Below, in pieces: positions 35,212-44,290 of a DNA stretch of 64,000 nucleotides; the stretch's first letter is position 1, and each line of letters begins with the position of its first letter. The notes under the pieces are model-generated. The model saw nothing but the letters and a program-made list of their open reading frames with translations. It had not been told where the DNA came from and did not search any database. Source of the stretch: Arthrobacter woluwensis (GTDB lineage Bacteria; Actinomycetota; Actinomycetes; Actinomycetales; Micrococcaceae); contig NZ_JAUSXR010000001.1 of assembly GCF_030816155.1 (NCBI RefSeq), positions 620,001 through 684,000 of the forward strand, read 5' to 3'. The position numbers were made by a program, and so were the translations under genes.

Positions 35212-35880
35212 ATGGAGACGTCAGTGGGCGCGGGGGAGAGGACCGAGAGGCTCCTGGACTGCATCGCGGCCCTCCGCACCCACTGTCCCTGGACCCGTGC
35301 CCTCACCCATGAAAGTCTCCTCGAGTACCTGATCGAGGAGGCTCATGAGGTGGTCGAGACCATCGAGGACGCCACGGCGGACCCCGAGGAGCTGGCCCAG
35401 GAACTGGGCGATGTGCTCCTCCAGGTGGTGCTGCACTCACGGATCGCCGAGGAGGACGACCGCTTCGCCTTCGCAGACGTCGCCGAGGGCCTCCGGCTCA
35501 AACTGGTGCGGCGCAATCCCCACGTCTTCCATGCGGACGGCAGCCTGCGGGACCGTTTCCCGGCCACCGTTGAGGAGATCGAAGCCCGCTGGGACGCCGT
35601 GAAACGGGCGGAGAAACCCCAGCGCGAGTCCGTTTTCGAAGGGGTCCCCGCGTCTCTTCCCGCCCTGGCGCGGGCGGCCAAGCTGCTGTCCCGCGCCCGG
35701 CGCGACGGCGGCGCGCTGCTGCCTCCGCCGTCGGCGTCGCCGGTGCATTGCGAGGACGAGGAGAGCCTCGGCGAGGCGCTCCTTGCGCTGGTCGCGGACG
35801 CTCAGGAACGGGGGCTCGACGCCGAACGCTCACTGCGTGCCGCATTGCGCCGTCGCGAGCCCCGCGACGGTGTTTCTTAG
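35212..35880 (+). CDS. mazG: MazG nucleotide pyrophosphohydrolase
   Basis: A 222-residue house-cleaning NTP pyrophosphatase. The metal-binding core is YLIEEAHEVVETIED (EExxE) followed by ELAQELGDVLLQVVLHSRIAEED (ExxxD). The upstream motif usually written CPWDxxQTHxSL reads CPWTRALTHESL, so the Asp is replaced by Thr; the metal-binding acids are intact. A helix with FAFADVAEGLRLKLVRRNPHVF follows, then a variable C-terminus. It is 15 bp from add and stands in the conserved actinobacterial order mazG-eno-ftsB. Confidence 0.9.
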   Translation: METSVGAGERTERLLDCIAALRTHCPWTRALTHESLLEYLIEEAHEVVETIEDATADPEELAQELGDVLLQVVLHSRIAEEDDRFAFADVAEGLRLKLVRRNPHVFHADGSLRDRFPATVEEIEARWDAVKRAEKPQRESVFEGVPASLPALARAAKLLSRARRDGGALLPPPSASPVHCEDEESLGEALLALVADAQERGLDAERSLRAALRRREPRDGVS

Positions 35881-36010
35881 CGGTGTTTCTTCACACCGTG
35901 CGATGGCGACGTTAAAAGTCCTGCCCGGGAGGAATGCGCCGAAGCCCTGCGCTAGGCTTGTGGCGGGACGAGGCCGTCCTGCACCGCACGGCCCATCCAC
36001 GACTGAGTGA

Positions 36011-37339
<1,329 letters not shown>

Positions 37340-37355
37340 AGCCCGGACGCTGTGC

Positions 37356-37395
37356 GGAACGGCGGTTATGGTTGAGGAACCATGACCGCCGTTCC
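37356..37395. terminator. Terminator after eno
   Basis: An 18-bp hairpin with one G-U pair, arms beginning GGAACGGCGGT (37356) and ending CCGCCGTTCC (37395), a 4-nt loop, then GGCGTTT. It lies directly downstream of eno. Confidence 0.85.
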
Positions 37396-37464
37396 GGCGT
37401 TTAACCCCTGGCAGATGACCGTCCTGCCGGCACCACCCCCGACCTAACTTCCGAGGTGATCACC

Positions 37465-38244
37465 GTGGCCACCCGCCGCCCCAAGGTTCCGCGCGCGACA
37501 CTGCTCGACGGCGGTTCCTCCGCGACGCGCAAGCCGGCTTCCCGGGCGGGCGCCTCAGCCTCCGAGGAGTCCCGCTCACACGGAGCCCGCCCCACGGGGT
37601 CACAGGGGACAGGTCAGCAGAAAGCATCCCAGCGGGTCGAAGCCGAACGCACGGTCGCGGATTTCACGGCGAAGGCCCGGGAGAAGAGCGGCTCGGGGGC
37701 GGCGTCCGCTGCGTCGAGGCCGGCGAGCGGTGGCGTGTCCGGCTCGGCCAAGCCGAAGCAGCCTACGGGCGCGACCGGGGGGAAGTCCGCCAAGTCGGCC
37801 GGCCCGGCGTCGTCGTCCACAGCCCAGAGCGCGGGGAAAGCCGCCGCGGAACCCACGCCGGTTCCCGCGCGGGCGTTCTCCGGCCGTCTACTGGCCCTCG
37901 GCCTGGTCATGCTCGCGATCACCGTCCTCCTGGCGCCCACGGTCAAGAACTGGTGGGATCAGCGCCAGCAGATCGCCCAGTTGCAGGAGGACATCCGGAA
38001 CAAGCAGGCGGACCAGGACGAACTGCAGAAGCAGATCGTCCGCTGGCATGATCCCGCCTACGTCCAGCAGCAGGCCCGCGACCGCATTAACATGGTGATG
38101 CCCGGTGAGATCGGGTACTGGGTCTTCGGGAAGGAAGGCGGCACCGCTGGAGTGAGCGCTCCGGAGGGCACCACCGCTCCCGTGCCGGGGGACACCCCCT
38201 GGACTCAGAAGTTCCTGGACTCGGTCCGGGAAGCCACCAAGTAA
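37465..38244 (+). CDS. FtsB/DivIC-like septum formation protein
   Basis: A ~259-residue cell-division protein. The first ~135 residues are a disordered, Ala/Ser/Lys-rich cytoplasmic tail (much longer than in E. coli FtsB). One membrane helix follows at ~137-158 (GRLLALGLVMLAITVLLAPTVKNWW), then a short coiled coil (QRQQIAQLQEDIRNKQADQDELQKQI region) and the conserved WHDPAYVQQQARDRINMVMPGE that marks actinobacterial FtsB/DivIC proteins. GTG 37465 is chosen for spacing to the GAGG at 37451-37454; GTG 37456 is the alternative. Position between eno and DUF501/ppx supports the call. Confidence 0.88.
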   Translation: MATRRPKVPRATLLDGGSSATRKPASRAGASASEESRSHGARPTGSQGTGQQKASQRVEAERTVADFTAKAREKSGSGAASAASRPASGGVSGSAKPKQPTGATGGKSAKSAGPASSSTAQSAGKAAAEPTPVPARAFSGRLLALGLVMLAITVLLAPTVKNWWDQRQQIAQLQEDIRNKQADQDELQKQIVRWHDPAYVQQQARDRINMVMPGEIGYWVFGKEGGTAGVSAPEGTTAPVPGDTPWTQKFLDSVREATK

Positions 38245-38302
38245 CACGACGTCCCTGGGCCCTGTGCCACAGGTCTGATCAGTCGCAGTGAGGATTTCGA
38301 AC

Positions 38303-39934
38303 ATGAGCGCAACGGCGCACCAGCCCACGGGTGGCGAGGACCGCACGGTCACCGAACAGGACCTGGACACGCTGAGCCGTCAGCTGGGCCGTCCCGTCCG
38401 CGACGTCGTGGAGATCTCCGCGCGGTGCGTGTGCGGGAATCCGCTCGTGGCGGCCACCGCCCCGCGGCTGGGCAACGGCACGCCGTTCCCCACCACTTTC
38501 TACCTGACGCATCCCGTCATCACCTCGGCCGTCTCCCGCCTCGAAGCGACCGGCCGGATGAACGAGATGAACGAACGCCTCGCCCAGGATCCCGAGCTGG
38601 CCGCCTCCCATCGCGGCGCGCACGAGGCCTACCTGGCGGCACGTCGCGAGATCGGCCGCATCAGCGGTGTCGGGGAGGTTCCGGAGATCGACGGGATCTC
38701 CGCCGGCGGCATGCCCGAACGCGTGAAGTGCCTCCATGTCCTGGTGGGCCACTCGCTCGCCGCCGGCCCGGGCGTCAACCTCCTGGGTGACGAGGCGCTC
38801 GAGGGCATCGCCGAGTGGTGGACCGCGGACCGCTGCTACTGCGACGGCGCCTGGGACACGAGCGGACAGGCTCCCGCCAAGGATCTCAGCCGTCACGGCC
38901 CGCAGGGACGCCCCGATCTGGTCGGCCGTCCCGCGCCCCGCCGCTCCACGACGCGCCGTGTCGCGGCGATCGACTGCGGCACCAACTCGATCCGCCTCCT
39001 GGTGGCCGACCGCGATGCCAAGGGTCGTCTGGAGGACGTGGTCCGGGAGATGCGCGTCGTGCGCCTGGGCCAGGACGTGGACAAGACCGGCGAATTCGCC
39101 CCGGAGGCGCTGGAGCGCACCTTCGCCGCGGCCGAGGAGTACGCCCGCCTGATCGCGGAGAACCCCGCCCCCGCAGGCGACTCCGCCGAGGACGGCACCG
39201 TCGCCCTCACCCCGGCCGATATCCGCTTCGTCGCCACCTCCGCGAGCCGCGACGCCCGGAACCGCCAGACGTTCGTGGACGGCATCCGGGAGCGCCTCGG
39301 CGTGGACCTTGAGGTCATCAGTGGGGACGAGGAGGCTTCGCTGTCCTTCGCCGGCGCCGCGAGTGTCCTGCCGCCGCGCGGCGAGGAACTGACGCTGGTG
39401 GTGGACCTGGGCGGTGGCAGCACCGAATTCGTCCTGGGCGACGACGACGGCGTGCAGGCGGCCCGCAGCGTCGACGTCGGCTGCGTGCGGCTTACCGAGC
39501 GCCACCTCCGCAGCGACCCGCCCACCGCCGAGGAGATCGCCTCCGCGGAAGCCGATGTGAACGCGGCCCTCGACCTCGTGCTCGAGACCGTCCCGCTCGA
39601 CCGCGCGACCGCCGTCGTCGGCGTGGCGGGTTCCATCACCACCATCACGGCCCACGCGCTGGGCCTGGAGCAGTACGACTCCAGCCGGATCCACGGCGTG
39701 CACCTGAGTTTCGCCGAGCTGCGCCGCGCGTGCGACAGCCTGCTGTCCATGACCCGTGACGAGCGTGCCGCGCTCGGGTTCATGCACCCCGGCCGGGTCG
39801 ACGTGATCGGCGCCGGAGCCCTGGTGTGGCGGACGGTGCTCGGCCGGCTCGAGGACCTGAGCGAAGGGCGTCTCCAGGAGGCCGTGACCAGCGAACACGA
39901 TATTCTGGACGGAATCGCCCTCAGCATCGCCTGA
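38303..39934 (+). CDS. DUF501 domain fused to Ppx/GppA exopolyphosphatase
   Basis: A single 543-residue frame from ATG 38303 (GAGG 9 nt upstream). Residues ~10-190 are a DUF501 domain: LSRQLGRPVRDVVEISARCVCG, PFPTTFYLTHPVI, VKCLHVLVGHSLAAGPGVN and WWTADRCYCDG. After a ~25-residue linker, residues ~215-543 are a Ppx/GppA-type phosphatase: VAAIDCGTNSIRLLVAD, RLGQDVDKTGEF, FVATSASRDARN, ISGDEEASLSFAGA, LVVDLGGGSTEFV, and VGVAGSITTITAHAL. In most actinobacteria I know these are adjacent separate genes; no stop or strong internal start separates them here. The phosphatase would cleave polyphosphate or (p)ppGpp; the DUF501 role is unknown. Confidence 0.88.
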   Translation: MSATAHQPTGGEDRTVTEQDLDTLSRQLGRPVRDVVEISARCVCGNPLVAATAPRLGNGTPFPTTFYLTHPVITSAVSRLEATGRMNEMNERLAQDPELAASHRGAHEAYLAARREIGRISGVGEVPEIDGISAGGMPERVKCLHVLVGHSLAAGPGVNLLGDEALEGIAEWWTADRCYCDGAWDTSGQAPAKDLSRHGPQGRPDLVGRPAPRRSTTRRVAAIDCGTNSIRLLVADRDAKGRLEDVVREMRVVRLGQDVDKTGEFAPEALERTFAAAEEYARLIAENPAPAGDSAEDGTVALTPADIRFVATSASRDARNRQTFVDGIRERLGVDLEVISGDEEASLSFAGAASVLPPRGEELTLVVDLGGGSTEFVLGDDDGVQAARSVDVGCVRLTERHLRSDPPTAEEIASAEADVNAALDLVLETVPLDRATAVVGVAGSITTITAHALGLEQYDSSRIHGVHLSFAELRRACDSLLSMTRDERAALGFMHPGRVDVIGAGALVWRTVLGRLEDLSEGRLQEAVTSEHDILDGIALSIA

Positions 39935-40003
39935 GGGGCTTCGCCCGGGACGGCCGGTTGCGGGAGTGACTGGCCGGACCCCGAGACGGAACGACGGGAG
40001 CAC

Positions 40004-41497
40004 ATGAGGGCACAAGACGCGCACCGCGCACGAGGACGGGGCCGGTGTGTCCGGGTCCTGTCGACGGCGCTGGTGCTGACCATCGCGGCATCACTCTCCC
40101 TGGCGGCCCCCGCCCAGGCGGACAGCATCCGGTCGGGTGAGTACTGGCTGGACGGTTACGGCGTCACCAAGGCCTGGAAGGAGAGCCGCGGGGCCGGGGT
40201 CAAGGTCGCGATCATCGACTCGGGCATCGACACGGCGCACCCGGATCTCAAGGGTTCCGTGGTCGAGGGTACGGACGTCTCGGGCGCCGGGAACGCCGGG
40301 GGCACCAAGAGCATCGGCGCCAAGCCGGAGCACGGCACGCTCGTGGCGAGCCTCCTGGCCGGCCGCGGGCATGGCACCCGGCCGAAGGCGACGTCCTCGC
40401 CCACTCCCAGCAAGCCTGCTGCGCCCACCGTGCAGAGCATGGGCGCCGGGCCGGACGGCATGGTGGGTGTGGCCCCTGAGGCGCAGCTCCTCTCCGTCTC
40501 CACGTGGCTCGGCTCTCCCAATCCGGCGGGCAAATCGGACGAGGACCAGATTCCCGAAGCCGTCCGCTGGGCCGTCGATCACGGCGCGAAGGTCATCAAC
40601 ATCTCGCTGGGCAGCTCCTCCCCGGACTGGCCCCAGAGCTGGGACGCCGCGTTCCTCTACGCGGAGCAGAAGGACGTGGTGGTGGTCGCGGCCGCCGGGA
40701 ACCGGGGGAGCGGCAACCTCCAGGTGGGCGCTCCCGCGACCATCCCCGGGGTCGTGACGGTGGCCGGTCTCGACCGGAAGAACATCGCCAGCCAGGATTC
40801 GTCCTCGCAGGGCATCAGCATCGCCGTTGCGGCGCCCGCCGAGGAACTGGAGGGCGCTCTGCCGGGCGGCGGGTACGCCACCTGGAGCGGGACGTCCGGC
40901 GCCGCGCCGATCGTGGCGGGTGTGGCCGCACTCATCCGGTCGAAGTACCCGGACATGAGCGCCAAGCAGGTCATCAACCGGATCGTCACCACCGCGAAGG
41001 ACGTGGGGGAGCCCGGCCGTGATCCTCTGTACGGTTTCGGTGTCCTGGATGCGGAGAAGGCGCTCACGGCCGACGTGCCCGAGGCGCAGAGCAATCCGCT
41101 GGGCAGCATCTCGGAGTGGATCCGAGTGCACCGGCGCGGCGGAGAGCCGACCCGGAAGCCTCCGGCGGGGGCGGGCAATCTTATGCCTCAGCCGACCGCG
41201 AGCGACGCCGCCCCGCCCGTCGCGCAGAGCGCGGACGGGCTCGATTCGGCGCTGCCCGCCACCCTGGTCCTGGGATTCTCGGTGGTGCTGCTGGCCATGC
41301 TGGTCGCCGCGGTGCTGCACGTCCGCGCGGTGGGTAGGAGAGAGAACGGTGAGGCCGCTCCCGGGGCTCCGGGGGACGGCGCCGCTCCCGCGGTGGCGAC
41401 CGAGAACAAGGCTCCCGGTGAGGCCCGCGGCGCCACGGTGGCCGCCGGGGATGACGTGTCCGAGAAGACGTCCGGAGGGCCGCCGTCCGGGGGCTGA
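40004..41497 (+). CDS. Mycosin-like S8 serine protease with C-terminal anchor
   Basis: A 497-residue exported subtilisin-like protease. The signal peptide (residues ~17-39, VLSTALVLTIAASLSLAAPAQA) precedes the catalytic triad: D72 in IIDSGID, H110 in PEHGTLVASLLAG and S298 in WSGTSGAAPIVAG, with the oxyanion Asn in AAGNRG (~233). A proline-rich linker leads to one membrane helix at ~414-436 (TLVLGFSVVLLAMLVAAVLH) and a cytoplasmic tail. Triad plus C-terminal anchor is the layout of the mycosin protease (MycP) of type VII secretion. No EccB-E genes are in the window, so it is an orphan here; a WXG100-like gene lies at 59.3 kb. Confidence 0.88.
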   Translation: MRAQDAHRARGRGRCVRVLSTALVLTIAASLSLAAPAQADSIRSGEYWLDGYGVTKAWKESRGAGVKVAIIDSGIDTAHPDLKGSVVEGTDVSGAGNAGGTKSIGAKPEHGTLVASLLAGRGHGTRPKATSSPTPSKPAAPTVQSMGAGPDGMVGVAPEAQLLSVSTWLGSPNPAGKSDEDQIPEAVRWAVDHGAKVINISLGSSSPDWPQSWDAAFLYAEQKDVVVVAAAGNRGSGNLQVGAPATIPGVVTVAGLDRKNIASQDSSSQGISIAVAAPAEELEGALPGGGYATWSGTSGAAPIVAGVAALIRSKYPDMSAKQVINRIVTTAKDVGEPGRDPLYGFGVLDAEKALTADVPEAQSNPLGSISEWIRVHRRGGEPTRKPPAGAGNLMPQPTASDAAPPVAQSADGLDSALPATLVLGFSVVLLAMLVAAVLHVRAVGRRENGEAAPGAPGDGAAPAVATENKAPGEARGATVAAGDDVSEKTSGGPPSGG

Positions 41498-41515
41498 TCG
41501 GTCCCGTTCACACTA

Positions 41516-41551
41516 TGTGAATGTTTTCACAAACTGCGCTATCCTGAGGGT
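41516..41551 (+). promoter_or_regulatory. CRP/GlxR-type site and leaderless promoter of ndh
   Basis: TGTGA-N6-TCACA (41516-41531) is a perfect match to the CRP/GlxR half-site rule. A -10 TATCCT (41540-41545) follows, then 6 nt to ATG 41552, so the site is centred near -28, over the -35 region. Repression or replacement of the -35 are both possible. Confidence 0.65.
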
Positions 41552-42964
41552 ATGGCAATCACTCAGCAGCCCCTTGCTCCCCAATTGCAGGACCGCCCGC
41601 GCGTTCTCGTCGTCGGCGGCGGCTACGTCGGACTGTACGTAGCTCTCAAGCTTCAGAAGAAGATCGCGAAGGCCGGTGGCATCGTCACCGTCGTCGATCC
41701 GCTTCCCTACATGACCTACCAGCCGTTCCTGCCCGAGGTGGCCGGCGGCAACATCGAGGCACGCCACGCGGTGGTCTCCCACCGTCAGCACCTCAAGGAG
41801 ACCGAGCTCATCCAGGGCCGCGTCACCGCGATCGACCACGCCAACCGCAAGGCCGTCGTGGCCCCCGCGGACGGTGGCGCTCCGTTCGAGATCCCGTACT
41901 TCGACGTCGTGCTGGCCGCCGGCGCCATCACCCGCACCTTCCCGATCCCGGGTCTGGCGGACAAGGGCATCGGCCTGAAGACCATCGAAGAGGCCGTGGC
42001 CCTGCGCAACCAGGTCCTCAGCAAGATCGAGCTGGCCTCCACCATGACCGATCCCGAAGAGCGCAAGGCCGCTCTGACCTTCGTGGTCGTGGGTGGCGGC
42101 TTCGCCGGCATCGAAGCGATCACGGAGCTCGAGGACATGGCCCGTCAGGCCGTCCGCGACAACCCCCGCGTCGACCAGAGCGAGATCCGCTTCGTGCTGG
42201 TCGAGGCCATGGGCCGCATCATGCCCGAGGTCACCGCCGAACAGGCCGAATGGGTCGTCGAGCACCTGCGCAGCCGCGGCATCGAGGTGCTGCTGAACAC
42301 CTCCCTGGCCGACGCCGAGGACAAGCTCAAGCTCATCAACATGGCGGACAAGTCCCCGGCGGGCGAGTTCGCCGCGGACACCCTCATCTGGGCCGCCGGT
42401 GTCCAGGCCAACCCGATGGTCCGTTCCACCGACTTCCCGCTCGAGCCGCGCGGCCGCGTCCGCGTGCTGCCGGATCTCCGCATCGCCGGTGACGAGGGCA
42501 TCATCGAAAACGCCTGGGCCGCAGGCGACGTCGCCGCCGTTCCCGACCTCACGGGCAAGGGCCTGCCGGACGGCACGTGCGTGCCGAACGCCCAGCACGC
42601 ACTGCGCCAGGCCAAGGTTCTCGCCAAGAACCTGTGGGCCTCCCGCTGGGACAAGCCGATGCACGACTACAAGCACAAGAACCTCGGCGCCGTGGCCGGT
42701 TTCGGCTCCTGGAAGGGCGTCGCGAACATCAACCTGCTCGGCCGCATCGGCCTCAAGGGCTGGCCGGCCTGGCTCGCCCACCGTGGTTACCACGGCATGG
42801 CGATGCCGACGTTCGAGCGCAAGTTCCGCGTGGTCGGTGGCTGGTTCCTGAGCCTGTTCGCGGGCCGTGACGCCACTCAGCTCGTGGACCTGGACAACCC
42901 GCGTGGCGCGTTCGAGGCCGCCGCTCGTCCGGCCCCGAAGCCGGCTGAACCGGCCGCCAAGTAA
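41552..42964 (+). CDS. ndh: Type II NADH dehydrogenase (NDH-2)
   Basis: A 470-residue single-subunit NADH:quinone oxidoreductase that passes electrons from NADH to menaquinone without pumping protons. FAD-binding VLVVGGGYVGLYVALKLQKK lies at ~25-44; the NADH-binding fold has VVVGGGFAGIEAITELEDMA (~175-194). Further landmarks are YDVVL-like FDVVLAAGAITRTFPIPG, the GDVAAVPDLTGKGLPDGTCVPNAQHALRQ segment and the C-terminal LGRIGLKGWPAWLAHRGYH membrane-binding region. Normal length. The ATG lies 6 nt after a -10 box behind a CRP-type site, suggesting carbon-source or cAMP control of respiration. Confidence 0.95.
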   Translation: MAITQQPLAPQLQDRPRVLVVGGGYVGLYVALKLQKKIAKAGGIVTVVDPLPYMTYQPFLPEVAGGNIEARHAVVSHRQHLKETELIQGRVTAIDHANRKAVVAPADGGAPFEIPYFDVVLAAGAITRTFPIPGLADKGIGLKTIEEAVALRNQVLSKIELASTMTDPEERKAALTFVVVGGGFAGIEAITELEDMARQAVRDNPRVDQSEIRFVLVEAMGRIMPEVTAEQAEWVVEHLRSRGIEVLLNTSLADAEDKLKLINMADKSPAGEFAADTLIWAAGVQANPMVRSTDFPLEPRGRVRVLPDLRIAGDEGIIENAWAAGDVAAVPDLTGKGLPDGTCVPNAQHALRQAKVLAKNLWASRWDKPMHDYKHKNLGAVAGFGSWKGVANINLLGRIGLKGWPAWLAHRGYHGMAMPTFERKFRVVGGWFLSLFAGRDATQLVDLDNPRGAFEAAARPAPKPAEPAAK

Positions 42965-43009
42965 GTCCTCGGCCTCCGCGAGGAGGCCCGGCTGCCGCTT
43001 GCCAGCGCT

Positions 43010-43048
43010 CGACGGCGCCGCTCACCGTGAAGGTGGGCGGCGCCGTCG
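43010..43048. terminator. Terminator after ndh
   Basis: A 17-bp hairpin with one mismatch, starting CGACGGCGCCGC (43010) and ending GCGGCGCCGTCG (43048). A smaller hairpin with arms GGCCTCC/GGAGGCC precedes it at about 42971. Confidence 0.8.
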
Positions 43049-43083
43049 TCGTATCCGGGGCTTCTTCTGGCGCCCCGGCTTGT

Positions 43084-43134
43084 GTGCTCAGTTGTCGCGG
43101 GTCCGGAAGGCTTCGACCCGCAACAACTGAGCAC
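43084..43134. repeat. Nested palindrome upstream of tRNA-Leu
   Basis: Outer arms GTGCTCAGTTGT (43084-43095) and complement (43123-43134), inner stem CGGGTC/GACCCG. It has the same two-stem design as the elements at 2202, 3540, 11758 and 55617. Confidence 0.7.
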
Positions 43135-43203
43135 GCACGTGCCGACGACGGAGGGGGCCGGGGGTGCCATGGTGAGCGCAGCACGCGGATAGGATGGATC
43201 CGC

Positions 43204-43280
43204 GCCCCAATAGCCCAATTGGCAGAGGCAGCGGACTTAAAATCCGCTCAGTCAGGGTTCGAGTCCCTGTTGGGGCACCA
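43204..43280 (+). tRNA. tRNA-Leu, anticodon UAA (unusually short variable arm)
   Basis: Acceptor arms GCCCCAA and TTGGGGC with encoded ACCA; anticodon stem GCGGA/TCCGC with loop CTTAAAA, giving anticodon TAA; T arm CAGGG-TTCGAGT-CCCTG. Total 77 nt including CCA. The D arm has a 3-bp stem GCC/GGC, as in leucine tRNAs, but the variable region is only 5 nt (TCAGT), whereas tRNA-Leu is usually class II. The 3' 42 nt are repeated at 46331-46372 and form the integration site of the island. Confidence 0.88.
43235..43276 (+). repeat. att core, left copy (3' part of tRNA-Leu)
   Basis: 42 nt from the anticodon loop to the end of the acceptor stem, identical to 46331-46372. The flanking CCA is also shared after one mismatch (A here, G on the right). 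Confidence 0.9.
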
Positions 43281-43347
43281 ACAACGGCCCCGGAATCTCA
43301 ATGGAGCCGGGGCCGTTGATCGCCTTCGAGACGACTCAGAGCGTCCG

Positions 43348-43378
43348 TTGGTGGAAGATTTGGTGGGAAATTTGGCGG
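43348..43378 (+). repeat. Three 12-bp iterons, left end of island
   Basis: TTGGTGG at 43348 and 43360 and TTGGCGG at 43372, spaced exactly 12 bp and followed by RAA-type bases. The same motif in the same orientation stands near the right end. These are likely arm-type binding sites for a tyrosine recombinase. Confidence 0.65.
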
Positions 43379-43472
43379 AATGCAGGCTAGCGAGACTCCT
43401 CGCACGCTTCGTTTCTGATTTTCTGGATCTGTTCGATGTGACGCATTCGATACTCAACTCGGCGACGGCATT

Positions 43473-43686
43473 TTGCGCGTCGCGGAGATCCTCGAGGAGA
43501 ACGGCTGGTATCCGAGGCAGCGTCGCGGAGCGACCGGTGTGGCCTATTGGCCTGACAACGGTCGAGGAAAGCAGATCATGCTTTCGTTCGGGGGCATCGC
43601 TTGCCAAGCAGCGCCTCGAGTTTTTCGCCGAGCAGACTGGCGTCGAAGAGTTCAACCACCGTGTTAAGGACGGAGCAGGAGAATAA
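43473..43686 (+). pseudogene. Small unknown ORF, probably frameshifted
   Basis: A coding-like segment starts LRVAEILEENGWYPRQRRG at TTG 43473 and continues to about MLSFGG near 43595. The better continuation is then in another frame: LAKQRLEFFAEQTGVEEFNHRVKDGAGE, ending at TAA 43684-43686. A one-base shift around 43595 would join them into a ~70-residue protein. No start with a ribosome binding site is evident. The family is unknown. Confidence 0.4.
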
Positions 43687-43745
43687 TCCTGCTCGGAGTA
43701 GAGATCAAGGTACGGCGAAACGACGGTGAGCAGATCACCGACGAG

Positions 43746-43985
43746 ATGCTCGACGGCATCTTCACCAGCCTCGAGCAGAACATCGCTATTGAGGACATCG
43801 ACATCGCTGCAGATCTCGATGCGGGTGAGCTGACCTTCTTGCTGGTCATCGATTGCCCTGTGGGCCTTGACCCGCAATCGCTGGTTCCGGGAATCGCCGA
43901 CGACGCGCTTGCGATGGCGCTTGGAGGTCCGGACGACGATGCCTTTCAGAAGTCTGAGCCGACTCTGAGCCTGGCGTTCTGCTAG
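43746..43985 (+). CDS. Small acidic protein of unknown function
   Basis: The frame is open from 43668, and the first ATG is at 43746 (79 residues). The upstream in-frame part ILLGVEIKVRRNDGEQITDE looks coding too, so translation may start earlier at a non-ATG codon or be coupled to the stop at 43686. The product is acidic (IEDIDIAADLDAGELTFLLVID, here a location only, about residues 17-37) and soluble. No family is recognised. It may form a pair with the frameshifted ORF just upstream, and it ends at the convergent integrase remnant. Confidence 0.5.
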   Translation: MLDGIFTSLEQNIAIEDIDIAADLDAGELTFLLVIDCPVGLDPQSLVPGIADDALAMALGGPDDDAFQKSEPTLSLAFC

Positions 43986-44290
43986 CCATTAGAAATGAGG
44001 CCCTGCACTCGACCGGGTGCAGGGCCTTTTTCGCTTCTGATGAGACTCGCTACTGCTGTGGCTATAACGATCGACGGCGCGTGAAGTCGCCGGTGCAGCA
44101 TGGTGATGCTGGACCACCCGAGGATCTCCATCACGGCGCGGGGATCCACGCCCATGGCCAGCGCGACCGTGGCGGCAGTGTGTCGGGCGTCGTGGACACG
44201 AGCGCGCGGCATGCCGGCGGCGAGGAAGCGCTGCCAGTACTCATAGTCCTCTGTCCCAGGGATGGGTTTGCCGTTCCGCCGGCAGAACAT
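43982..44290 (-). pseudogene. Tyrosine-recombinase (integrase) C-terminal remnant
   Basis: The 102-residue frame begins MFCRRNGKPIPG and contains the conserved HDARHTAATVALAMGV (H-x-x-R box) and EILGWSSITM of phage-type integrases. The catalytic Tyr is missing: where RYxH is expected after SSITM, the sequence reads HRRLHAPS, and the remaining tail is unlike an integrase. The N-terminal two thirds, with the first catalytic Arg, are absent; DNA upstream to about 44510 carries only fragments in different frames. Not expected to be active. Confidence 0.75.
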
